From the NCBI GenBank assembly GCA_964649085.1, contig CAZYPN010000033.1, positions 14,237 through 78,236 of the forward strand: a stretch of DNA of 64,000 bases. The letters run 5' to 3'. This DNA is from JADMJV01 sp964649085. Lineage in GTDB: Bacteria > Vulcanimicrobiota > Xenobia > Xenobiales > JADMJV01. A program made the translations under genes and the position numbers. Positions 34,386 through 42,945 of the stretch are shown piece after piece; position 1 is the stretch's first letter, and each line of letters opens with the position of its first letter. Below the pieces are notes generated by a model. That model was not told where the DNA came from, searched no databases, and saw nothing but the letters and a program-made list of their open reading frames with translations.

Positions 34386-35791
34386 CAGCCGATGGATCCT
34401 TCCATTTCAAGTTGAATCAGGCGGTTGAGCTCGACCGCATATTCCATCGGCAGCTCCTTGATGAAGGGCTCGAAGAAGCCGTTCACAATCATGGCGATGG
34501 CGTCGTTCTCGGACATGCCGCGGCTCATCAGGTAGAAGAGCTGCTCATCGCCGATCTTCGAGACGGTAGCCTCGTGGCCGATGTGCACATCCTTGTTGTC
34601 GATCTCCATATATGGATAAGTGTCTGAACGGCTCTGCTCATCGAGCAGCAACGCGTCACAGCGCACATTCACCTTGACGTTGTGGGCATTTGGAGACACC
34701 TTGACGAGTCCGCGATAAGAGGTGCGGCCGCCGTCTTTGGATATCGATTTCGAGAGCACCGTAGACGCGGTATTGGGGGCGTGGTGCACCATTTTCGCAC
34801 CGGCGTCCTGATGCTGCCCCTTGCCCGCGTAAGCGATGGAAAGCACCTCGCCGCGAGCCCCTTCTTCCAGCAGATGCACGGCCGGGTACTTCATGGTTAC
34901 TTTGGAACCCAGGTTGCCGTCGATCCACTCCACGGTGGCGTTCTTGTAGGCGAAAGCCCGCTTGGTCACCAGGTTGAACACGTTGTTCGACCAGTTCTGA
35001 ATGGTGGTGTAGCGGATAGTCGAGCCTTCTTCGGCGATCAGTTCGACCACCGCCGAGTGCAGCGAATCGGAGGCGTAGATCGGAGCCGTGCAACCCTCGA
35101 TGTAATGCACGAAGCTGCCGGGCTGGGCGATGATCAGGGTGCGCTCGAACTGGCCCATGTTCTGGGCGTTGATGCGGAAGTAGGCCTGCAGGGGAATCTC
35201 CACCTTGACGCCCGCGGGCACCACGATGAACGACCCACCTGACCAGACGGCCGTGTTCAACGCCGAAAACTTGTTGTCGGCGGTGGGAATCACCGAGCCG
35301 AAGTATTTGCGCACGATCTCGGGGTACTCGCGCAGACCCGAGTCCATGTCGAGGAAGATGACCCCGAGCTTTTCCAGGTCTTCTCGAATCGAGTGGTAGA
35401 CCACTTCCGAGTCGTACTGGGCGGACACGCCGGCCAGAAACTTGCGCTCGGCCTCGGGGATACCCAGGCGGTCGAAGGTCTTCTTGATGTACTCGGGGAC
35501 GTCGTCCCAGTTTTTCTCGGCACCTTCGTTGGCCTTCATGTAATAGTGGATGTCGCCGAAGTCGATTTCCGACAGGTCCGAACCCCACTCGGGCATGGGC
35601 TTGGAGTTGAAGATATCCAGGGCCTTCAGGCGCTCTTCCAGCATCCACTCGGGCTCGTTCTTCTGCTTGGAAATCGTCTCGACGATTTCGCGGGTCAGGC
35701 CCTTGCTAGACTTGTAAATGTAGTTGGCCTCGTCGTGGAAGCCATACTTGTAATCCTGACCGATCTCTTCTAGAAGTGCTGCATCAGACAT
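34385..35791 (-). CDS. sufB: Fe-S cluster assembly protein SufB
   Basis: 468-residue scaffold subunit. It has the N-terminal SufB-only region (YKYGFHDEANYIYKSSKGL), IEGCTAPIYASDSLHSAVVE, and the family ending GHEATVSKIGDEQLFYLMSRG followed by a helical C-terminus. The cysteine in the IEGCTAP segment is the conserved one implicated in cluster transfer. It lies 15 bp downstream of sufC and overlaps sufD by one base. Confidence 0.96.
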   Translation of the reverse strand: MSDAALLEEIGQDYKYGFHDEANYIYKSSKGLTREIVETISKQKNEPEWMLEERLKALDIFNSKPMPEWGSDLSEIDFGDIHYYMKANEGAEKNWDDVPEYIKKTFDRLGIPEAERKFLAGVSAQYDSEVVYHSIREDLEKLGVIFLDMDSGLREYPEIVRKYFGSVIPTADNKFSALNTAVWSGGSFIVVPAGVKVEIPLQAYFRINAQNMGQFERTLIIAQPGSFVHYIEGCTAPIYASDSLHSAVVELIAEEGSTIRYTTIQNWSNNVFNLVTKRAFAYKNATVEWIDGNLGSKVTMKYPAVHLLEEGARGEVLSIAYAGKGQHQDAGAKMVHHAPNTASTVLSKSISKDGGRTSYRGLVKVSPNAHNVKVNVRCDALLLDEQSRSDTYPYMEIDNKDVHIGHEATVSKIGDEQLFYLMSRGMSENDAIAMIVNGFFEPFIKELPMEYAVELNRLIQLEMEGSIG

Positions 35792-35806
35792 GGTTGGCCA
35801 CCTTTC

Positions 35807-36580
35807 CTAGGCGCCTACGGCCTCGAGGCCATAGGTCTTGAGAATCTCGTCGTAGCCTTTGGCTTCCAGCTCGTGGGCCAGTTCCGGGCCTCCTTGCTGA
35901 ACAATGCGTCCATGCACAATGACGTGCACGAAGTTGGGCTTGATGTGGTTGAGCAGTCGCTGGTAGTGAGTGATGACCAGCACACCCATTTCCGGGGTGG
36001 TCAGTCGGTTAACGCCTTCGGAAACGACCCTCAGCGCATCGATGTCGAGGCCCGAATCGGTTTCGTCCAGAATGGAGAGTTTGGGCTTGAGCATGGCCAT
36101 CTGCAAAATCTCGCAGCGCTTTTTCTCGCCGCCGCTGAAGCCTTCGTTGACGTAACGCTTGGCGAAGTCCTGATTGATGCCCAGGTCCTTCATCTGAGCG
36201 ATGAGCTCCTTGCGGTAGTCGAGCAGTTTGACGTTGTCGGCTCCGCGGATAGCCTTGACCGAGGCCAGCAGGAAGTTGGCCAGGGTGACGCCGGGGATGG
36301 ACGTAGGATACTGGAAGGCCAGGAAGATACCCAGCTTGGCCCGCTCGTCGGCTTCCATCTCGTTGATGTTCTTGCCTTCGAAGAGGATTTCACCCTCGGT
36401 AATCTCATAGTTGGGATGGCCCATAATGACGTTGGAAAGGGTGCTTTTTCCCGATCCGTTGGGCCCCATCAGTGCGTGAATCTCACCTTTGCGCACGACC
36501 AGGTCGAGGCCGCGCAGAATGGGTTTGCCAGCCACGGAAGCGTGAAGATTTTTGATTTCCAACAAGGGGGTATCGGACAT
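35807..36580 (-). CDS. sufC: Fe-S cluster assembly ATPase SufC
   Basis: ABC-type ATPase of 257 residues from ATG 36580 (AGAGGTG upstream). Walker A GPNGSGKST, signature FSGGEKKR, Walker B with the typical SILDETDSGLD and the H-loop ITHYQRLL are all present. It powers the SufBCD complex. It begins 13 bp after the Rrf2-family regulator. Confidence 0.96.
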   Translation of the reverse strand: MSDTPLLEIKNLHASVAGKPILRGLDLVVRKGEIHALMGPNGSGKSTLSNVIMGHPNYEITEGEILFEGKNINEMEADERAKLGIFLAFQYPTSIPGVTLANFLLASVKAIRGADNVKLLDYRKELIAQMKDLGINQDFAKRYVNEGFSGGEKKRCEILQMAMLKPKLSILDETDSGLDIDALRVVSEGVNRLTTPEMGVLVITHYQRLLNHIKPNFVHVIVHGRIVQQGGPELAHELEAKGYDEILKTYGLEAVGA

Positions 36581-36593
36581 AGGGCACCTCTTT

Positions 36594-37076
36594 CTAGATT
36601 GGTAAAAGTTTGCTGAGTTGCACGGTGACTTTTTCGTTCTCGCGCGCATTCTGTAGTCGAACGGCTTCGAGGCGCATATCCTCGAGGGTGGTGCCGTCGA
36701 GGATACGCATCAGTGTCGTTTCCAGGTCGTAACACAGGCGACGACTGACGCAGCCCGTGCTGGTGCGGCAGTTTTCGGAGCGCATCTCGGGAACGCTGCA
36801 AAGTATGGGGTCCATGTCGCCTTCGACAGCGCGGATAATCTCGCCAATGCTGATATTGGCAGGACGCCGGGACAACTGGTAACCCCCCCGTGCCCCCCGG
36901 GTAGATTGAACCAGGCCCTTGTGCCGCAGCGCATTCAGAATCTGCTCTAAATAACGCCGGGGAATCTGGTTCTCCCGGGCGAGATCAACGACTGCCATCG
37001 GCTGATCCGGGGCTCCGCAGGCCAGAGCCAAACAGGCTCTGAGACCATAACTGCTTCGTGTAGACAGGCGAAACAC
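36594..37076 (-). CDS. Rrf2-family Fe-S-sensing regulator of the suf operon
   Basis: 160 residues from GTG 37076, chosen because GAGAGGAGT lies just upstream. The N-terminal winged helix (STRSSYGLRACLALA, IPRRYLEQILNALRHKGLV, STRGARGGYQLSR) is typical, and four cysteines C93, C103, C109 and C115 could hold a cluster as in IscR. It is the first gene of the suf run, so it probably represses suf when clusters are plentiful, IscR- or SufR-like. The open frame extends to TTG 37094. Confidence 0.9.
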   Translation of the reverse strand: MFRLSTRSSYGLRACLALACGAPDQPMAVVDLARENQIPRRYLEQILNALRHKGLVQSTRGARGGYQLSRRPANISIGEIIRAVEGDMDPILCSVPEMRSENCRTSTGCVSRRLCYDLETTLMRILDGTTLEDMRLEAVRLQNARENEKVTVQLSKLLPI

Positions 37077-37110
37077 GGGACTCCTCTCAGGCAAGATGTG
37101 GCTAGAAGGT

Positions 37111-37136
37111 ATTATACTTGAGTTGTTCTGTCAAGT
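37111..37136 (-). promoter_or_regulatory. candidate operator/promoter of the suf operon
   Basis: ACTTGA (37116-37121) and TCAAGT (37131-37136) form a perfect inverted repeat with a 9-base spacer. Read on the minus strand it embeds TTGACA and abuts a perfect TATAAT (37111-37116), 34 bases before the GTG start of the regulator. Position and symmetry suggest autoregulation by the Rrf2 protein. TTGACA and TATAAT are only 12 bases apart, so they are not a normal -35/-10 pair. Confidence 0.5.
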
Positions 37137-37326
37137 TTCTATCCTGTACAAAACCTGTTAGACCTCTGCCAACCAAGCGCCGATTCCCAGGCAAACCGCA
37201 AAAATCCTACCAGCCAGCCAGGAATTCAATCCTGAAGCCCTCGACACTATGTTCCCCAGGTCCCGAAGCTCAAACCCGGGCCGTGGGCAGGGCTTTCGCT
37301 CACCAGTTCGAAGGCCGCCCCTCCCA

Positions 37327-38664
37327 ATGAGTCCCCAACCCGGCAAGAAAATACCTTTATCCGTCCAGGTAGTGGTGGGAGCGGCGCTGGGAGCTGTGCT
37401 GGGCTACGTGTTCAAAGAGCAACCTTACCTCTTTGGAATGGGCAACGAAAGTCTCGGCCTCCTGGGCATGTTGGTGATCCGACTGCTCAAAGCTCTGGCA
37501 GCCCCACTGATTCTGTTCGCCATTGTCGACGCTTTCGTACGCACCCAGTTCAGCTGGCGCCAGGGAGTTCGACTGATTTCGATCTGCCTGCTCAATGTTT
37601 CGGTGGCCTGCACTCTGGGATTGCTGCTGATGAATCTGGTGAAGCCCGGTGAACAGTGGCGGGGCAAGATCGACTCGCTGCTCAACACGGTACCCAAGGC
37701 CCAGATCAAGGCCCCACCCGAGTCGGTGTCGCTCAATCCTATCGAAAATCTGGCGGGCTATGTACCCGAATCCTTTGTCCAACCTTTTCTTAACAACAAT
37801 ATCATCAGCATCGTGCTGGCCGGGGTGCTGGTAGGGGCAGCCCTGCGTCGACTGCGCCAACAAACGCCCGACGACCCCGGGGTAAAGGTGCTGATCTCCG
37901 CGGCCAATGCCGGCTTTCGACTGCTGGTGCAACTGCTGGAATGGGTTGTCCATCTGGCGCCGTTCGCCGTGCTGGGAGCCACCGCGGATGCGGTGGGGCG
38001 CAACGGACTGGACTACCTCAAAGACCTGTTTCCCTTCGTCTTTATTATTCTCTTCGGGCTGGCCTGTCACGCTTTGCTGTATTATCCACTGGTGGCCTGG
38101 TTGATCGGTCGCCGCAATCCTTTGGAGTATCTCCTGGGATGTTCCGACGCGGCTCTGACGGGTCTTTCCTGTAACAGCAGCCTGGCCACAGTGCCTGTCA
38201 CTCTAAAGTGTCTGACCGAGAAGTTGGGCGTTTCCGAGTCGTCCTCGCGCCTGGCCGCCTGCGTGGGCACCAACCTGAACAATGACGGCATTACCCTCTA
38301 TGAAGCCATGACCGCCGTATTCCTGGCCCAGGCCCTGGGTGGCGATTTGACGTTGTGGCACCAGATCGGCATCGTAGCCGCTTCCATCATGGCGGGCATC
38401 GGAGTTGCCGGCGTCCCCGAAGCCGGACTGATCGTGCTGCCTCTGGTGCTGGGCTCGGCCGGGCTGCCCAGCCATGTGGTCGAGGGCGCCATTCCCCTGA
38501 TTCTCCCGGTAGACTGGATCATTGCCCGGGCTCGAACCGGGGTCAACGTGATGAGTGACATGGTGGTTGCCGTCATGCTCGACGCTGGCGAGACCCACGA
38601 TGAAGTCATCGAAGCCAGCCTGCCCCCCTCGATTCACCCCGGCGAAATCGAAGAAATTTCCTGA
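37327..38664 (+). CDS. dicarboxylate/amino acid:cation symporter (DAACS family)
   Basis: 445 residues from ATG 37327 with eight or more membrane segments. Family landmarks are the serine-rich hairpin LSCNSSLATVPVT, the TM7 region with GTNLNNDGITLYEA (where the usual sequence is NMDGT), and the TM8 region ending DWIIARARTGVNVMSDM, with R-T-x-x-N-V. It is expected to import glutamate, aspartate or C4-dicarboxylates with a cation. The altered NNDGI motif may affect specificity. Confidence 0.88.
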   Translation: MSPQPGKKIPLSVQVVVGAALGAVLGYVFKEQPYLFGMGNESLGLLGMLVIRLLKALAAPLILFAIVDAFVRTQFSWRQGVRLISICLLNVSVACTLGLLLMNLVKPGEQWRGKIDSLLNTVPKAQIKAPPESVSLNPIENLAGYVPESFVQPFLNNNIISIVLAGVLVGAALRRLRQQTPDDPGVKVLISAANAGFRLLVQLLEWVVHLAPFAVLGATADAVGRNGLDYLKDLFPFVFIILFGLACHALLYYPLVAWLIGRRNPLEYLLGCSDAALTGLSCNSSLATVPVTLKCLTEKLGVSESSSRLAACVGTNLNNDGITLYEAMTAVFLAQALGGDLTLWHQIGIVAASIMAGIGVAGVPEAGLIVLPLVLGSAGLPSHVVEGAIPLILPVDWIIARARTGVNVMSDMVVAVMLDAGETHDEVIEASLPPSIHPGEIEEIS

Positions 38665-38666
38665 CC

Positions 38667-39866
38667 TCAGGGAAGGGCGTGGGGGCAAAACAGAAGCTCC
38701 TGCCGATAGAGTCGCTGAACCATCTCTAAATGAGCCGCTTCGGGTGGGAGCGGTTGCCCTTCAGCTTCCCAGTAGGCCCGAACCTGTTCCAGGCTGCCGT
38801 AGGTGTTAGCCAGCAACTGCAACAGACGAACCTCTTCGCGAGAAAGGTCCTGCCACGGCCCGCGCCGGACCCTGGCCTGGTTCTGCAACGAGATGCCGCG
38901 CATCGAAGTAACCTGAAGGGTCACCTGAGGATGGGTCCCCAACAGGGTAGTAAGGCTGATTTCGGGCTGGCGCAGGGGAGCCTCGGCCAGCATCAGATAA
39001 GCATCGAGGCGATCGCGGTCGAACAACTCTTCCACCACTTCCCACTCCTCCCAGGGCTCAAGCGGTGGGACGCAAAAGCCTGGCAGCAGGTGACTCAGGC
39101 TCCAATCGCGCGGCTCGTACCAGCGCACCAACTTCAGACCTGCTCCTTCGATCAGGGAGCGAAAGTCGCGCACTCGATAAGGCACATCATGAGGATTGAG
39201 AAAGCGGTCGACGAACTCAGGGTCGTTCAGCCCTGGCACCACCCCTGCGGGCCCCAGTTGGGGGGGGAGTCTGCCCTGGCTCTGGGCAGCCGCTTCGAGA
39301 GCTTCCGTCAGGGCACGGCCCTGACTGAGGCGCTCCTGAAGCGGCAGATGCTCACCCAGTCGACGCAGAGCCCGGGCCATGCGATACAGTCCCGAGCGCC
39401 CAAGCTCTCCGTAGACAAACAGCCGCATGACCCCTCCGGGAGCCAGCATTGCGGCCAGATTACGCAACGCGCGGGCTGGGTCACCCGTGTGATGCAGCAC
39501 CCCTGTGCAGTGAATCAGATCGAACCCGCCTACTGGCTTCAGCTGCTCTGGCAGCTCCAGCAGGTCGGCCTCTACCAGCTTCAGGTTGCTCAATCCGAGT
39601 TGGCGGGCCTCCAGGCCGATCTGTTCCAGGCCCTTACGGTTGACGTCTATGGCGGTGACCTGGAAGTGGGGGTAGAGTAAAGCCGCCCCCAGACAGCTTT
39701 GACCCGTACCACAACCCGCGTCCAATACCTGCCAGGGCGCCCGCGAGGGGGCCTGGGACAGACTCAGGATCCAGTCCAAATCGGGGTCCCCCGATACCCC
39801 GGGCTGGCGCTGGGGATAGGGATACTGCTCATAGAAATCGCGGATGCGGCCGGTTACCTCGTGCAT
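38667..39866 (-). CDS. class I SAM-dependent methyltransferase
   Basis: 399 residues. The SAM-binding motif VLDAGCGTGQS is near residue 50, followed by VTAIDVN, VEADLLELP and GFDLIHCTGVLHH. The N-terminal YEQYPYPQRQPGV is a feature of some methyltransferases that act on peptides or small molecules. The C-terminal 120 residues are an additional domain with no clear match. The convergent symporter gene ends 2 bp away. Confidence 0.8.
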   Translation of the reverse strand: MHEVTGRIRDFYEQYPYPQRQPGVSGDPDLDWILSLSQAPSRAPWQVLDAGCGTGQSCLGAALLYPHFQVTAIDVNRKGLEQIGLEARQLGLSNLKLVEADLLELPEQLKPVGGFDLIHCTGVLHHTGDPARALRNLAAMLAPGGVMRLFVYGELGRSGLYRMARALRRLGEHLPLQERLSQGRALTEALEAAAQSQGRLPPQLGPAGVVPGLNDPEFVDRFLNPHDVPYRVRDFRSLIEGAGLKLVRWYEPRDWSLSHLLPGFCVPPLEPWEEWEVVEELFDRDRLDAYLMLAEAPLRQPEISLTTLLGTHPQVTLQVTSMRGISLQNQARVRRGPWQDLSREEVRLLQLLANTYGSLEQVRAYWEAEGQPLPPEAAHLEMVQRLYRQELLFCPHALP

Positions 39867-39891
39867 GTACGGGCCTTCGAATCGCGAAATG

Positions 39892-40950
39892 CTAACCCTG
39901 CGACTCCCACCAGCGACGCCCGATGTAGTGCCAGAAACGCTCGGCGCCGCGAGCGTGGAACATCAGGTGGCCTTCAAGCAACTCCAGGGCGCGCTGCAAG
40001 TCCTGTGGCTGCGGTTCATGCTGTGCCATTTGAGCTGAGGCCAGGGTATAAAAGCGCAGCAGGTGAGCCACCAGGGGTAGCATACCCAGTCGACCCAAGA
40101 GATGAGGGGGCTCCAGCAAATGTTTGCGAAACAGCACGTGCTTGAAGTAGCCCACGACCTGCTCGGGATACCACGACGGCAGGCGCGATCCCAGTTCGGC
40201 AGGATGGATGGTGGCGCCGAGCAAGCGACTGAAGAAGGGGTCGCCATGTTCCAGCGACTGCATCAGCTCCTGGCTGAGTTCGATCGGCTGCCCCGCTGTC
40301 TCCAAGAACAGCGTCAGTGCCTTCACCAGATGATCGGCCAGCTGCCCGAGCTCGGGCGACAGTCGAGGCGATTCGTCCAGGCTCTGCCAGGCCCCCGTGT
40401 GTGCCACCCGGGCCAGGCTCAGCGTCAGCTTAAGCAGATTAAAGTCCAATGGGGCAACCAGGGCCTGCAGCGCCCGCTGCTCCAGATCGAGATACTGATC
40501 CCAGCCAATATCCAGATTCTCCCACAACTGGGGCCTGAGGTCGGCATCGCAGCTGAGCTGGCCAAAGCGACTCTCCAATTCGGCCCGGTGACGTTCGAGT
40601 GGCCCTCCCCATTGTTCAAAGACCGAGGTGCAGACGAAGCTCAGCCCGATGTACACTCCATCGGGGGTGGGCCAACCCCGAAAGGGGAAGTCCTTGCACA
40701 CCTGAGGCTTATGTTCGTAACCCAACTGCTCGTGAATGCGACAGCGCGACTCGGGGCTCAGATAGGAGCATCGCCCCCGCTCGTCCCGGGCCAGATACAG
40801 TCGGCCCCCGGGCAACTGCTGCACGGGAATATATCCAGGGGCAGCTCGCAGACGCTGGTGGTCGTCCGGGCGGATTTCCACTTCGAAGGTAAAGCAGCTC
40901 TTCCCACAACTCTGGCAATCATAAGCGAGGTCGGGCAGATGCACCTTCAT
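39892..40950 (-). CDS. YkgJ-like cysteine-cluster protein
   Basis: 352 residues. The N-terminal 100 residues carry YDCQSCGKSCFTFEVEI, then CSYLSPESRCRIHE and KPQVCKDFPFRGW, which is the cysteine pattern of the putative zinc/iron-chelating YkgJ (FliB-related) family. The remaining 250 residues are mostly helical with no recognised domain. It overlaps the upstream glycosidase gene by 4 bp (ATGA). Confidence 0.78.
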   Translation of the reverse strand: MKVHLPDLAYDCQSCGKSCFTFEVEIRPDDHQRLRAAPGYIPVQQLPGGRLYLARDERGRCSYLSPESRCRIHEQLGYEHKPQVCKDFPFRGWPTPDGVYIGLSFVCTSVFEQWGGPLERHRAELESRFGQLSCDADLRPQLWENLDIGWDQYLDLEQRALQALVAPLDFNLLKLTLSLARVAHTGAWQSLDESPRLSPELGQLADHLVKALTLFLETAGQPIELSQELMQSLEHGDPFFSRLLGATIHPAELGSRLPSWYPEQVVGYFKHVLFRKHLLEPPHLLGRLGMLPLVAHLLRFYTLASAQMAQHEPQPQDLQRALELLEGHLMFHARGAERFWHYIGRRWWESQG

Positions 40951-42356
40951 CGAGGTTGATAAGGATGGCTGGCGTCAGTCCAGAACATCAATCCGTCATA
41001 GCCTTTTTCACGGGCGATGCGAACTTGCCTTTCCACGCCCTGATTGGGATCGGCCTCGGTAATTTCTACTCGAGCCCCCTCGGGCAGATTCAATTGAGCC
41101 CGGTCGGGCAGGTTTTCCATGGGTTCATAAACATGGAAGCTGTAGACGAAGTCCACGGGACGCCCCTGAAAGTGCTGACTGAGGTAGCTCCAATACTTGA
41201 GTTCCCGAAAGTTCTGCACGCCCACCGTCAGCGTTGCCCCGGGAGCTTCCTGGATGAACACTTCCACCAGGTTTTCCACAAACTTCTGCTTGCTGGCTTC
41301 GTCCCCCGCGCACCCGTGAATTTCGTTGACCAGGTCGAACATCAACCGCTGGCCGTTGACCTCGGCGTTGCCAAACTCTCGGATAAAGGGACGCAATGTT
41401 TCGATCAAGCGGGCGCCGGCCTCCGGGCTGCGAAAGGCCTCTTTCAGGGCCGGGTTGGGAATGGCGCCGTCGAGCAAGGTGAACATCTGCCGGTTCTGGC
41501 CATAGCGCTCAGCCAACGCCAGATACTCTCGCATGGACTGAAAATCGGTTGGGCTCAGGGACTGTCCCTGGCGCAAGTCCAGCCCGCCCATCCAGCGAAA
41601 GCTATCGTGGCCCGCTAATTGCTGCTGACGAAAGGTCTCTTCTACCAACGGTCGGGCCCTCTGCCACTGATGCAGGTCGCCATACACAAAGTAGCGACTC
41701 AGGCCCATCTGCAGGGCGCCGGATTTAGGCGTGCCCGGTCTGTCTTTCAGCAAGGGCCGCACCACGGCAACCTGTTGAGGGGTGGTATCGTCGACCAGTT
41801 GCTGGCTCTCCACCCGCAACTCGCCCTTCGACCAGCCCAATTCACGGGCCGGGCTCAAGAGCAGTCGAATGGATCGGATGCGGCTCGGGTCGAATCCTTC
41901 GTCGGTTTTCCCCTGCTCATCCACCTCGGCTCGGCTGGGCCGGTATTCCAACTGGTGTCCCTGACCTTCGGTCCAGCGCGTGCTTTGCCGATGTCCATGT
42001 TCATCGGTTGCCTGCAGGCTGACCACCAGTCCAGGGTGGGGCGAGACGACCTCCAGATGCAATCGCTTCTGGCTCCAATCCTGCGGTTCGCGAAACGATT
42101 GCGAGGGCGGCACATAGATGACCTGGTTTTCGACCGTGGCCACCGGGGTGCGCTGAGGCAACTGCAGGGCAGTGCCCTGTTGGACACATCCCGACAGCCC
42201 GCCCAGCGCAGTGAGGGCCACCAGCGCATACGGCTTCCAGCCCAGACCTTCAGAGGGCGCCTTCTCGAAGCTCTCACTCGGAACGGATGGCAAATGGGGC
42301 AATCCAGTCCCTGGTTTCGCGGCCAGAGGGGATTTATTTCGCAGGCTGGAGATCAC
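40947..42356 (-). CDS. lipoprotein with a glycoside hydrolase clan A-like barrel
   Basis: 469 residues. The lipobox LSGC is at 54-57, but it follows a 40-residue Pro/Ser-rich leader, so the export signal is atypical. Residues 75-195 look like a beta-sandwich (carbohydrate-binding?). The C-terminal part reads as a TIM barrel with FDLVNEIHG (acid/base candidate E345), HVYEPMEN, VEITEADP (nucleophile candidates E431/E434) and a terminal GLMFWTD, as in GH5-like enzymes. GTG 42356 is the start; TATATT at 42363-42368 sits where a -10 box would give a nearly leaderless mRNA. Confidence 0.65.
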   Translation of the reverse strand: MISSLRNKSPLAAKPGTGLPHLPSVPSESFEKAPSEGLGWKPYALVALTALGGLSGCVQQGTALQLPQRTPVATVENQVIYVPPSQSFREPQDWSQKRLHLEVVSPHPGLVVSLQATDEHGHRQSTRWTEGQGHQLEYRPSRAEVDEQGKTDEGFDPSRIRSIRLLLSPARELGWSKGELRVESQQLVDDTTPQQVAVVRPLLKDRPGTPKSGALQMGLSRYFVYGDLHQWQRARPLVEETFRQQQLAGHDSFRWMGGLDLRQGQSLSPTDFQSMREYLALAERYGQNRQMFTLLDGAIPNPALKEAFRSPEAGARLIETLRPFIREFGNAEVNGQRLMFDLVNEIHGCAGDEASKQKFVENLVEVFIQEAPGATLTVGVQNFRELKYWSYLSQHFQGRPVDFVYSFHVYEPMENLPDRAQLNLPEGARVEITEADPNQGVERQVRIAREKGYDGLMFWTDASHPYQPR

Positions 42357-42390
42357 TCCCCAAATATAGTGAAAGCCACTGAAAAAATGC

Positions 42391-42945
42391 TCAAGTCAGC
42401 AGTTCGTAGTCCATGGTTTCGTATAACACCTGGCGGCTGCCATTGTGACTCAACATCACGGTCAGATTCGCTCCAGGCCGACCCAGGTCTTGATGATGGG
42501 TGAAGTCTTTCTCGACTTCTTTGCCATCGAGCCAGAAGCGACAACGCGATACCTTCTTGTTGCCTTGAACCTGAGTACTGAGGAGCGTTGCAGGTAAGGC
42601 CCGCCCGTGCATCAACAGAATGCGATCATCCTGACCGTGAACCACAAGGCGTTGCAAGAAATGATGAATGACGAACAGCACCAGCGACGCGACCACGATT
42701 ACTCCAAGGCAACGAAAGGGATGGTCGGCCGTCAGGCCAAGCATCCCATCCCAAGGAGGCTCAGGCAGCTGGGGGATCCGCTTCTTAGGGAAACAGGCCT
42801 TACAGATGCTGAGCAGCGCCCGGGTAATCTCGAAGCTCGGCAACAGCATCAGAGCATAAAAGAACCAGGCTGTGAAGGCGGGTAGACGGAACACGCCTTT
42901 CCGAAGCCGCACTCGGCGGGGAATGGGAGCTTCACAGGGGGTCAT
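42391..42945 (-). CDS. two-helix membrane protein of unknown function
   Basis: 184 residues from ATG 42945, which overlaps the upstream gene stop as ATGA. There are two hydrophobic segments (about 20-40 and 78-97) separated by a loop with KACFPKKRIPQLPEPPWDG, then a soluble, probably cytoplasmic, beta-rich C-terminal domain of about 80 residues (DDRILLMHGRALPATLL ... LYETMDYELLT). No family recognised. Coupling implies a joint role with the GyrB-like protein. Confidence 0.75.
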   Translation of the reverse strand: MTPCEAPIPRRVRLRKGVFRLPAFTAWFFYALMLLPSFEITRALLSICKACFPKKRIPQLPEPPWDGMLGLTADHPFRCLGVIVVASLVLFVIHHFLQRLVVHGQDDRILLMHGRALPATLLSTQVQGNKKVSRCRFWLDGKEVEKDFTHHQDLGRPGANLTVMLSHNGSRQVLYETMDYELLT

